64,000 nt of DNA, from positions 18,337 through 82,336 of the forward strand of contig JANQHE010000006.1 of the NCBI GenBank assembly GCA_028282785.1, written 5' to 3'. Of this stretch, positions 45,168 through 52,363 are shown in pieces. Origin of the DNA: Bacteroidales bacterium (GTDB lineage: Bacteria; Bacteroidota; Bacteroidia; Bacteroidales; UBA12077). The stretch's first letter is position 1. The number at the start of each line of letters is the position of its first letter. A program made the translations under genes and the position numbers. A model generated the notes under the pieces. That model searched no databases and was not told the DNA's origin. It saw only the letters and a program-made list of their open reading frames with translations.

Positions 45168-45530
45168 ATGAAAAAAATATTTATAATATTTTTAATTATA
45201 TCCTATTTTGGATTTAATTCATGTGTTTCCAATACCAAAAATGAGAAAAAAACTCAAACGGAAAAGAGCTCTGAAAATAAAATATGCGATGAGTTTATGA
45301 AAAAATATGAAGATATGATGAACGAATATCTTCATATAATTGATGAGTACTTCAATAATCCTACTGACGAAACTACGGCTGCTCATTACATGGAGTTGAT
45401 GCAGGAAACACTTGAATTAAGTGAAGAGTGGGAGAAATTGATCGATTGCACAGATGATAAAAAATATAAAGACAAATTTGAAGCTATTTCTGAGGAAGTA
45501 GAAAATAAAATATCAGAATTGGGGCTGTAA
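45168..45530 (+). CDS. Small helical lipoprotein
   Basis: The 120-residue protein has a lipoprotein signal (lipobox NSC near residue 19). It then has a lysine/glutamate-rich linker and three or four helices (CDEFMKKYEDMMNEYLHIIDEY, TAAHYMELMQETLEL). Two cysteines in the mature part could form a disulfide. DUF6591-like lipoproteins of Bacteroidota look similar, but I do not claim that family. A TAAATTTG -7 box lies at 45138-45145 upstream. Confidence 0.65.
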   Translation: MKKIFIIFLIISYFGFNSCVSNTKNEKKTQTEKSSENKICDEFMKKYEDMMNEYLHIIDEYFNNPTDETTAAHYMELMQETLELSEEWEKLIDCTDDKKYKDKFEAISEEVENKISELGL

Positions 45531-45534
45531 ATTT

Positions 45535-45912
45535 TCATTTATCAGCTTCCATATATTTTTTAATTAATCCGAATAATTTTTCTTCTTCTACAGGTTTTGA
45601 TAAGAAATCGGTAAACCCTGATTCAATAATTATTTTTTGTTCGGGGATCATTGCAAAAGCAGTTTGTGCGATGATCGGAACATCTTTATTAAATTCTCTT
45701 ATTTGTTTAGTGGCTTCATAACCATTTAATACAGGCATTCTTATATCCATTAAAACCAGGTTTATTTGAGGATTATTTTTAACAATATCTACTGCAATTT
45801 TACCATTTTTAGCATGTAATAAGTTTAAATGAAGTTCTTCCAAACGAGCTTTGTAAAGTTCAAAACTTATAATATCATCTTCGGCAATCAACATTGTGAA
45901 TGGTGTGCTCAT
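45535..45912 (-). CDS. Single-domain response regulator (copy 1)
   Basis: The 125-residue receiver has the acidic pair (EDD at 11-13), phospho-acceptor Asp56 in VLMDIRMP, a conserved Thr/Ala near 84 and Lys in SKPVEEE. There is no output domain. It is a tandem paralog of the next gene, with a 44-nt exactly shared stretch in the middle. It lies downstream of an orphan kinase ATPase domain. Presumably it works as a phospho-shuttle or with a separate kinase. Confidence 0.9.
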   Translation of the reverse strand: MSTPFTMLIAEDDIISFELYKARLEELHLNLLHAKNGKIAVDIVKNNPQINLVLMDIRMPVLNGYEATKQIREFNKDVPIIAQTAFAMIPEQKIIIESGFTDFLSKPVEEEKLFGLIKKYMEADK

Positions 45913-45930
45913 AATTATATATCTTATCTT

Positions 45931-46305
45931 TTAGTTTTTATATCTGTATTTTTTTATTATACCATTTAGTATTTCGTCGTCCAGTGGTTTTGCAAAAAAG
46001 TCTGTAAAACCCATTTCCAGTACTTCTTTTTGTTCAGGTATCACAGCAAAAGCAGTTTGTGCGATGATCGGAACATCTTTATTAAATTCCCTTATTTGTT
46101 TGGTTGCTTCATATCCATCTAAAACTGGCATTCGAATATCCATTAAGATTAGATCAATATCAGGATTTTCAACAGCTTTTTCTACGGCTACTTTCCCATT
46201 TATAGCATGTATGATATTTAAATCCTGATCTTGCAACCGGGTTTTATACAGTTCAAAACTTATCATATCATCTTCAACTATAAGTGTCGTGAATTTTTTA
46301 TCCAT
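45931..46305 (-). CDS. Single-domain response regulator (copy 2)
   Basis: This 124-residue receiver shares the layout of the following copy: acidic pair, phospho-acceptor Asp56 in ILMDIRMP and Lys in AKPLDDE. Similarity between the two is highest in the central segment and lower at the ends, suggesting a tandem duplication followed by partial gene conversion. It starts 21 bp after the stop of the orphan ATPase-domain gene, so these three genes probably form one transcript. Confidence 0.9.
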   Translation of the reverse strand: MDKKFTTLIVEDDMISFELYKTRLQDQDLNIIHAINGKVAVEKAVENPDIDLILMDIRMPVLDGYEATKQIREFNKDVPIIAQTAFAVIPEQKEVLEMGFTDFFAKPLDDEILNGIIKKYRYKN

Positions 46306-46326
46306 TATAATTATTATTAACGGTAA

Positions 46327-46719
46327 TTAATCTTTTTTAGATTTGGGAAACGTGAACCAAAAGGTACTTCCCTTATTTTTTTTACTTTCAACCCATATAT
46401 TAACTCCATGTTTTTCAATAAAATCTTTGCACAATATTAATCCAAGTCCGGTACCCCTTTCTCTATTTGTACCTTCGGTAGTAATATTTTCATCTATCCT
46501 AAACAATTTATTCATGTCTTCTTTAGGAATTCCGATACCATTATCTTTTACATAAAATTCAATGAAATTTCCATCTGTTTTGTTGTATCCTATAGATATT
46601 TGACCACCTTCATCAGTATATTTTAAAGCATTTGATACCAAATTTCTAATAACTGTATGAAACATATCTTTATCAACATATACTTGATGTTGAAAATTTG
46701 GATTTTTCATTATATTCAA
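46327..46719 (-). CDS. Stand-alone histidine-kinase ATPase domain
   Basis: The 130-residue protein consists only of a HATPase_c domain: N box VIRNLVSNALKYTDE, G1 DNGIGIPKED, and G2 RGTGLGLILCKDFIEKHG. No HisKA or sensor domain precedes it, and upstream DNA is not coding. The start MNIMKNPNFQHQVYVD corresponds to the middle of a normal kinase, so the gene looks like a 5'-truncated histidine kinase. It could still be functional as an ATP-binding partner. It precedes two receiver genes. Confidence 0.7.
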   Translation of the reverse strand: MNIMKNPNFQHQVYVDKDMFHTVIRNLVSNALKYTDEGGQISIGYNKTDGNFIEFYVKDNGIGIPKEDMNKLFRIDENITTEGTNRERGTGLGLILCKDFIEKHGVNIWVESKKNKGSTFWFTFPKSKKD

Positions 46720-46840
46720 TCAAATAAAAACAAGTTACAACAAAATTTAGCTTAAAAAACAGGTATTTATACGTGGTTAATTGAATATTCAACCGAAGAA
46801 CGTATAATAAATTGATTAGTTTAAAAATAAAACCGAAATA

Positions 46841-47165
46841 TTGACAAATATATTGATTTTATTGATCCTTTTTTGGTCAGATAAATACGAACTGGTCTTG
46901 TTACAAAAATTAAAACAAATTAAGATATTTATCAATATTAATTGTAGTATCGTACTATTAAGCTCTTGTGAAAAAGATGAAGTGATGGATGAAACAATTG
47001 TTGAAAACGAAAATATATTAATTTGTGAAAGTGAGACTGGTGTGCTCTATGAACTCACTAATAATAAAGAGATAGTATGACAATTTAAATACATTCAAAT
47101 ATGATTTGGATGATCCGATTTTTGAAAATAAGGTTTTAGAGGTTCTGGATATAGAAATCCAATAA
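46841..47165 (+). pseudogene. Degraded lipoprotein-like gene with frameshift
   Basis: A frame contains a lipobox-like segment (NCSIVLLSSCEKDEVMDET) and continues to a TGA at 47078-47080. A different frame then carries protein-like sequence (FKYDLDDPIFENKVLEVLDIEIQ) to a TAA at 47163. A single frameshift around 47070-47095 would join the two parts into a small acidic lipoprotein. The N-terminal part upstream of the lipobox is poor. The call is a remnant; no homolog is recognised. Confidence 0.35.
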
Positions 47166-47263
47166 AGTATTTGATTGGTTAGTCTTAATAATTGATTCCT
47201 TAATACCGGAGTAGCAAGTAAATATAATTTTGTTACGCTGGTAAATTTTATATTTTAAAAACT

Positions 47264-47605
47264 CTAATTGATAACTAACATTTCATCAACCAGGATACCT
47301 TCTTCATTGAAAATATGAGAATAGGTACCTAATTCAAAATTTGTGTTGTTTATAAAAATATCTAATATAACTTCAATGGATAATCCGGGCTTATTTAAAC
47401 TCTCTATATATACAATAACATTACCTAACTTTATTCTCAAATCATCCGGTGAAGTATTTTGAGGGAATTCCTTTTTTAGTTCAGGTTTTCCTTTATCCGA
47501 GAAGGTTTCGTGCAATAAGCATTGTAGACTCAAAATGGTTTCATCAATAAGTTCGGTTTTACTTTTTTGTGCAAAGATTAAACTCTCTAGAGCACTTGTT
47601 TTCAT
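47264..47605 (-). CDS. Hypothetical protein
   Basis: The 113-residue product has no signal peptide and a mixed charge pattern (helix MKTSALESLIFAQKSKTELIDETILSLQCLLH; then LRIKLGNVIVYIESLNKPGLSIEVILDIFINN). I do not recognise it. A perfect -7 element TATTTTTG lies on the minus strand at 47648-47641, 36 bp before the ATG, which supports it as a real gene. Confidence 0.55.
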   Translation of the reverse strand: MKTSALESLIFAQKSKTELIDETILSLQCLLHETFSDKGKPELKKEFPQNTSPDDLRIKLGNVIVYIESLNKPGLSIEVILDIFINNTNFELGTYSHIFNEEGILVDEMLVIN

Positions 47606-47714
47606 AATATATAAATTTAACTAATCTAAATAAGCTTTCGCAAAAATATAACGAGAGAGGATAAATGTGATTACCTTTTAAACACGTAAAAAGAATAACT
47701 TTATTATATACATA

Positions 47715-47750
47715 TAAAAAAACCTGCTACTTTCTTTAGCAGGTTTTTAC
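47715..47750 (-). terminator. Rho-independent terminator of the AOR operon
   Basis: AAACCTGCTA (47720-47729) and TAGCAGGTTT (47737-47746) form a 10-bp stem with a 7-nt loop. On the minus strand it is followed by a run of T. It ends the aldehyde oxidoreductase transcript. Confidence 0.85.
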
Positions 47751-47766
47751 CTAGTTAATAAAACTA

Positions 47767-49521
47767 CTAATTAATTAGATCTTGAGCGTAATCTAATCCG
47801 GTTTTTATAAAGTCTTTTGTTATTTTTCCCGTAGGATCAGCTGTTTCATAAATTCGTTCAGGAACTTCTAGCTTGTCAATTCTAAACCCTTCGCGCATTT
47901 TAAACTTATATTTATTTAAATGAATTTGCCTTCCTATTTCGTGTAATTGATTTTCATCCAAATCGAATCCTAAAAGCTTAATAGCATCACTTACAAGTTT
48001 CAGATTGTATATTCCCCGGGCAAAGAAACAAACAGCAATACTTGAAAGTATCTGGCGAATAGCTTCTTCATCCAATAATTTGTCCACAACATTTTGAGGT
48101 GTTAATTCGGTTTTAATCATTTCTTTCTGATCAATTGAATAACCACCATTATCCAAATGACTGTGTCGAGCACCTAATAAGAAACCAAGATAACCAGCCG
48201 GTCCTGTATGATATCCAGCCATTTCATTTTTACCAAAGCTCATGGCAAATTCTTTTCCACCATAAATTGATGATGCATAACTAACTCCTTTAGCACAAGC
48301 ATTTAAGAAATCAGTGCTTGGTTTTGCAATATTTTTTACCAATTCAATGTATGCAACTTCGTTTCCCCATGCAACCGGGATGTTATTTACATCTTCTTGG
48401 GTAATTTTGTTTTTCTCTAGCATTTCTGTTATCCAGGATAAAACTACACCCATACTCATGGCATCAACTCCAACTTGCTCAACAACATCAATGAGTTTTA
48501 GTAATGCCTTGGCTTCTTTAATTCCAACCATTGTTCCCAGTGAGTATATTAACTCAAAATCGTAACAAACAGGTGTTGTTTTATAGAAATAAGGATCATC
48601 GTCGTAAGCCTCTCTTAAGTATGCCAGGTGAATACAAGCTACAGGACAATGAGCACAACCTATTCTTCGTGCTAAGTGATTTTTTGCAATTTCCTCACCG
48701 GTAACTTGTTCAATTTCATCAGAAGAACTCATTTGAAGGTTCTTAACGGGTAATGCCTTCATAGAGTTTAATGATTTAATATTGATTGCCGTACCTACAT
48801 CATGGTATTTTTTCATTACGGGTGATTCCGTTGCCGTTGTATAAATTTCATCATATAGGTTTCTATATTCTTTTTTATTAGTTACTTCGATTTCCTGTTT
48901 TCCGGAAATAACAATACCTTTTAGCATTTTACTTCCGAAAATAGCACCTAACCCCATTCTTCCAAAATGGCGATAAGTTTCAGTAGTAACATTTGCAAAT
49001 GTCGACATATTTTCGCCTGCAAGTCCGATTCTAAATATTGCACGTAATCCCTCTCCACCTTCTGTTTGACGCATTACTCGTGCAGCTATGGAACCATCTT
49101 TCATACCCCAAAGTGTAGTAGCATTTTTAAATTCTACCTTTCCCTTAGTAATTGTAAGATATACAGGCAATTCGCTTTTTCCTTTAATAACAATTGCTCC
49201 ATAACCAGCCATTCTGATTGCTATGGCACTTCTACCTCCTGCATGACTTTCTCCCAAATCACCCGTAAGTGGTGATTTAAACATAGCACACGTTTTTGAT
49301 GCCAATGGAAAAGCTCCGGTTAAAGGACCTACAGCAAAAATAACAGGAGATTCCTGGTCAAAAGCATCAATTCCTTCAGGACATTCTTCGTGCAACAGCT
49401 GAGTTGCTACTCCGGTACCACCCAAATATTTCTCAAAAAGTCCTCTTCTATATTTAACTTCGAACTTTTTCTTTGTAAGGTCTATATATAAAACTTTGGA
49501 TAATGTATCATTCGGCATCAT
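47767..49521 (-). CDS. Tungsten/molybdenum aldehyde:ferredoxin oxidoreductase family enzyme
   Basis: The start at 49521 (MMPNDTLSKVLYIDL; 49518 also possible) gives 584 residues. The AOR N-domain signature EKYLGGTGVATQLL is present, then the pterin-binding region. The four [4Fe-4S] ligands Cys289, Cys292, Cys296 (CAHCPVAC) and Cys498 (SIAVCFFARG) lie almost exactly where they are in the family type enzyme. It should bind a tungsto- or molybdo-bispterin and oxidise an aldehyde (or reduce an acid), passing electrons to the polyferredoxin encoded just upstream and overlapping it by 14 bp. Substrate is undetermined. Confidence 0.9.
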   Translation of the reverse strand: MMPNDTLSKVLYIDLTKKKFEVKYRRGLFEKYLGGTGVATQLLHEECPEGIDAFDQESPVIFAVGPLTGAFPLASKTCAMFKSPLTGDLGESHAGGRSAIAIRMAGYGAIVIKGKSELPVYLTITKGKVEFKNATTLWGMKDGSIAARVMRQTEGGEGLRAIFRIGLAGENMSTFANVTTETYRHFGRMGLGAIFGSKMLKGIVISGKQEIEVTNKKEYRNLYDEIYTTATESPVMKKYHDVGTAINIKSLNSMKALPVKNLQMSSSDEIEQVTGEEIAKNHLARRIGCAHCPVACIHLAYLREAYDDDPYFYKTTPVCYDFELIYSLGTMVGIKEAKALLKLIDVVEQVGVDAMSMGVVLSWITEMLEKNKITQEDVNNIPVAWGNEVAYIELVKNIAKPSTDFLNACAKGVSYASSIYGGKEFAMSFGKNEMAGYHTGPAGYLGFLLGARHSHLDNGGYSIDQKEMIKTELTPQNVVDKLLDEEAIRQILSSIAVCFFARGIYNLKLVSDAIKLLGFDLDENQLHEIGRQIHLNKYKFKMREGFRIDKLEVPERIYETADPTGKITKDFIKTGLDYAQDLIN

Positions 49522-49930
49522 GGCTAACTCCTTTCTTATCTTTTTGAAGTTCAAGTACGTCATAAGGGCAATACTTTGCACAAATTCCGCATTGAATACA
49601 TATTACCGGTTTATTATCTTTTTCATTCCAAAATACCGCATCAATAATGCAAGCATCTTTACATAACCCACAGCCTATACATTTAGAGGACTTTAATCTA
49701 ACACCGCCTCCTTCTTTAGGAACTAGTGCTCCCGTTGGACAAACTGTTGCACATGGAGGATTTTCACATGAACGGCATACAATAACATTATATCCTTTTG
49801 AAATACCACCAGCCGACTTTACCCCGATACAAGTATTTGATAAACCTGCATTTCCACTTCTTCTTGAACAGGCAAACATACAACTTTGGCAACCTACACA
49901 TCGCATTGCATCTCTAACCGCAAGTTTCAT
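49508..49930 (-). CDS. Four-cluster polyferredoxin partner of AOR
   Basis: The 140-residue protein carries sixteen cysteines in four [4Fe-4S] motifs: C11-C14-C17-C21, C52-C55-C60-C64, C84-C87-C90-C94 and C111-C114-C117-C121. This layout is that of DMSO-reductase/HycB-type electron-transfer subunits. It overlaps the AOR gene by about 14 bp, so the two form an oxidoreductase complex. Electrons may be passed onward to soluble ferredoxin or a membrane partner encoded elsewhere. Confidence 0.92.
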   Translation of the reverse strand: MKLAVRDAMRCVGCQSCMFACSRRSGNAGLSNTCIGVKSAGGISKGYNVIVCRSCENPPCATVCPTGALVPKEGGGVRLKSSKCIGCGLCKDACIIDAVFWNEKDNKPVICIQCGICAKYCPYDVLELQKDKKGVSHDAE

Positions 49931-49959
49931 ATTGAATTGAATTAAAATTTGGTACGAAG

Positions 49960-50060
49960 ATACTACACAATAAATCGAATGTAGTATTTTTTCGGAATAT
50001 TTTGATACCCAAACTAATTAAAATCAATATTTATTATATGTAGTATGTAGACAAATACTA
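49960..50060 (-). promoter_or_regulatory. Repeated TGTAGTAT half-sites upstream of the AOR operon
   Basis: ATACTACA (49960-49967) and TGTAGTAT (49980-49987) form a perfect 8-bp inverted repeat with a 12-bp spacer. TGTAGTAT recurs at 50039-50046 with ATACTA at 50055-50060. Four half-sites in about 100 bp, starting about 30 bp upstream of the ferredoxin start codon, look like operators for a dedicated regulator. Confidence 0.5.
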
Positions 50061-50148
50061 TTTAAAACGTTTGCGGGATAAGCCTTATTTTTAGATATTT
50101 TTTAATTAAAATCTAAATTCTTAATTTTATCTGAGAAAAATCAATACT

Positions 50149-50823
50149 ATGTCACTCCATCTTTTCGAGAAATTTATACTGATTGCTCTGGATCAAAAAA
50201 AAGGTAAATTTTTAATTGATTCATTTTCTTTAAATTATGCATTAGCAGGAGCCATCTTACTAGAATTGTCTGATCTAAATAAGATTACCGTAAAAAATAA
50301 GAGGATCATACTTTCCGATAAAAAACTCACTAACCATCAAATAATAGATGCCAGTATTAAAATATTAAATAAATCAAAAAAGGATAAAAAGCCCAGGCAT
50401 TGGGTTTATAAAATTGGAAATAAATCTTCGGGATTTAAAAAGGTTATTTTGAAGGATTTACATTATAAGAATATCCTGAAAATTGAAACAAGGAATGCAC
50501 TGGGTGGCTTATTTAAAATAAAAAGATATCCAATAAAAAATCCAAAAGAAATAAATGAGATAAAAGAAAAAATAATAAACGTAGTTGTTAAAAACGGGAA
50601 ACCGGATATTGAGGTAGTTCTGCTTTTGAGTTTAATGGAAAGCTGTAAACTAACAAGGTTTTTGTTCTCAAATAAAAAAGAATACCGCGACGCAAAAAAG
50701 AGAATTAAGGAAGTTACCAAAAATATCGAGATCAGTGAAGCTGTAAACCAAACTCTTAGAGAAATTCAGGCAGCTATAATTATTGCTACAACATCTACTT
50801 TTGTTTCAACATCTTCAAGCTAA
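50149..50823 (+). CDS. GPP34-family (Golgi phosphoprotein 3-like) protein
   Basis: The 224-residue protein begins with LHLFEKFILIALDQKKGKF and continues with NYALAGAILLELSDLNKI and an RNALGGLFKIKRYP segment. This is the beta-strand/helix plan of the GPP34/GOLPH3 domain known from eukaryotic phosphoinositide-binding proteins and from actinobacteria. A short Ser/Thr tail follows. No signal peptide is present, so it probably binds the inner face of the membrane. It is flanked by a 21-bp repeat array downstream. Confidence 0.82.
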   Translation: MSLHLFEKFILIALDQKKGKFLIDSFSLNYALAGAILLELSDLNKITVKNKRIILSDKKLTNHQIIDASIKILNKSKKDKKPRHWVYKIGNKSSGFKKVILKDLHYKNILKIETRNALGGLFKIKRYPIKNPKEINEIKEKIINVVVKNGKPDIEVVLLLSLMESCKLTRFLFSNKKEYRDAKKRIKEVTKNIEISEAVNQTLREIQAAIIIATTSTFVSTSSS

Positions 50824-50832
50824 TTTACAATG

Positions 50833-50958
50833 AAAACACAGAAAGACTTATGAGTAACGAATAGAAACTCATATGTAATTAAAAAAGATGTAAGAGTAAC
50901 GCAAAAAGACATAATTGTAAAGTAAAAAGATTAATATGTAATTAGAAAAACAATAAAA
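50833..50958 (+). repeat. Six tandem 21-bp repeat units
   Basis: Units begin at 50833, 50854, 50875, 50896, 50917 and 50938, each exactly 21 bp long, with consensus GTAA-N3-AAAAAGA-N2-TAAT. Identity between units is partial (about 11-15 of 21). They lie between the 3' ends of two convergent genes. In one frame the unit would read as a heptapeptide like VTQKDII, interrupted by stops, so the array may be a decayed coding repeat or phased A-tract DNA. Confidence 0.6.
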
Positions 50959-50982
50959 AGAGACGGAATCTGAAATCTTTAA

Positions 50983-52164
50983 TTAACTTTTACTTTTAAT
51001 GATCCTTAACTGCATTACAAGAGAAATCCCTGCAAAAAGTAAAAATACTAATCCTGTAATAAATACAGCCCCTTGTAAACTAAATAAATCGGTATACCAG
51101 CCAATAAATGGGCCAATAATTGCAAAGAAAATACGAATTACAAAATTTCGTACGGAAAGTACAGTTGCTCTGACGTTGGAATCTGTTAACTGGTTTATGT
51201 AATCTTTTAAAACTGGTGTTGCAAATCCCCGGGAGATATAAAAAACAATTAAAATTATGAGTCCCCAATAGCTAAATATCTGGCTTAAGAAGATATATCC
51301 TAATGGCATAATGGCAGAAATTAGTATAAGAGATTTTACTTTCTTTAGCTGTCTTTCAATTTTATAAGCATAAAATGCAATGGCACCCACAATAAAGTTT
51401 AAAACAACCCATACAACTCCAAAATATGTAAGGGGAAGGTTAATTTCCTTTAAAAAGGGCTGAACTACAAGCGTTGCCATGGAAAGAGAACATGCTCCAA
51501 TTATTGAGGAATGTAGAATATTCCATCTAAGGTTTTTATTTTCAACTAATGAATATTTTACTATATTGAGAATATGGCTAAAACCCATCTTAACTACCTT
51601 AGCATTTCTTTTGGGTTCAATTAATGTTAAAGAAGCTGGTATTGCTATAAAAGCTACCGCAGTTTGTGCAATATATGGTACCCGTAAGCTAATAGTTACC
51701 AATAATCCTCCAATTAAACCAGCCGCCATTTCAGAAATATTGCCAATTGAAATAACTCTGCCTTCATACTTTACATATTCATCTTTTCGTTTTAAATCAT
51801 CTAACGTATCATATAACATGGCTGAATCAGCACCTGAAATCAAGCTTTGTCCAAAACCGAGTATCATTTCCGCAATTAAAAATCCAACAAAACCATATGA
51901 GAAACTGTAAGTAGCAAAACCAAAGAAACCCAAAAGAGAACCAATTAATAATGTTTTTTTTCTGCCTAAAATATCGGCCAAATAACCGGATGGGATTTCC
52001 AACACAACAATTGAGATTGAGTAAATGGCTTTAAGTAAGGATATTTGAGCGAGGTCCAGACCATTATCCTGGTAAAATGGAATCATAAATGGCATAAATA
52101 GCATAAACCACTTTGCTATCTTAATAATGTACAGTTTTGGTATGTTGTGTTTTACGTTAACCAT
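50983..52164 (-). CDS. MFS transporter
   Basis: The start at 52164 (MVNVKHNIPKLYI) is preferred because a perfect -7 element sits at 52190-52183, covering the earlier in-frame start. The 393-residue protein has 12 predicted membrane helices and the MFS loop 2-3 motif GYLADILGRKKTLL. A similar segment after the sixth helix (LTLIEPKRN) begins the second half. It resembles sugar/drug-type exporters of Bacteroidota with unknown substrate. The gene converges with the GPP34-like gene across the repeat array. Confidence 0.88.
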   Translation of the reverse strand: MVNVKHNIPKLYIIKIAKWFMLFMPFMIPFYQDNGLDLAQISLLKAIYSISIVVLEIPSGYLADILGRKKTLLIGSLLGFFGFATYSFSYGFVGFLIAEMILGFGQSLISGADSAMLYDTLDDLKRKDEYVKYEGRVISIGNISEMAAGLIGGLLVTISLRVPYIAQTAVAFIAIPASLTLIEPKRNAKVVKMGFSHILNIVKYSLVENKNLRWNILHSSIIGACSLSMATLVVQPFLKEINLPLTYFGVVWVVLNFIVGAIAFYAYKIERQLKKVKSLILISAIMPLGYIFLSQIFSYWGLIILIVFYISRGFATPVLKDYINQLTDSNVRATVLSVRNFVIRIFFAIIGPFIGWYTDLFSLQGAVFITGLVFLLFAGISLVMQLRIIKSKS

Positions 52165-52182
52165 TTTAAAAATTCGGAAATG

Positions 52183-52190
52183 CAAAAATA
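52183..52190 (-). promoter_or_regulatory. -7 promoter element of the MFS gene
   Basis: TATTTTTG on the minus strand is a perfect TAnnTTTG element located 19 bp before the start codon at 52164. A good -33 box is not evident. Confidence 0.5.
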
Positions 52191-52313
52191 ATCTCCTTTA
52201 TTCAGAAATAAAACTTTTTGTGTGATATAAATTATTTCAGAATAAAGTGTTAAAAAATAGCATTTTATTCACAAATTTTAACTTCAGCATGCCGTTCAGA
52301 ATCTCAAATATTT

Positions 52314-52321
52314 TAAATTTG
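52314..52321 (+). promoter_or_regulatory. -7 promoter element of the first dehydratase gene
   Basis: TAAATTTG matches TAnnTTTG and lies 43 bp upstream of the ATG at 52364. The -33 region is weak. Confidence 0.4.
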
Positions 52322-52363
52322 TTAATATAAATCTAACCTTAAATTCTATTAAACTATTAAACT

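Noticed and set aside
50833..50958. CRISPR array
   Set aside because: Units are contiguous 21-bp repeats without unique spacers of 30-40 bp, and no cas gene is present in the window.
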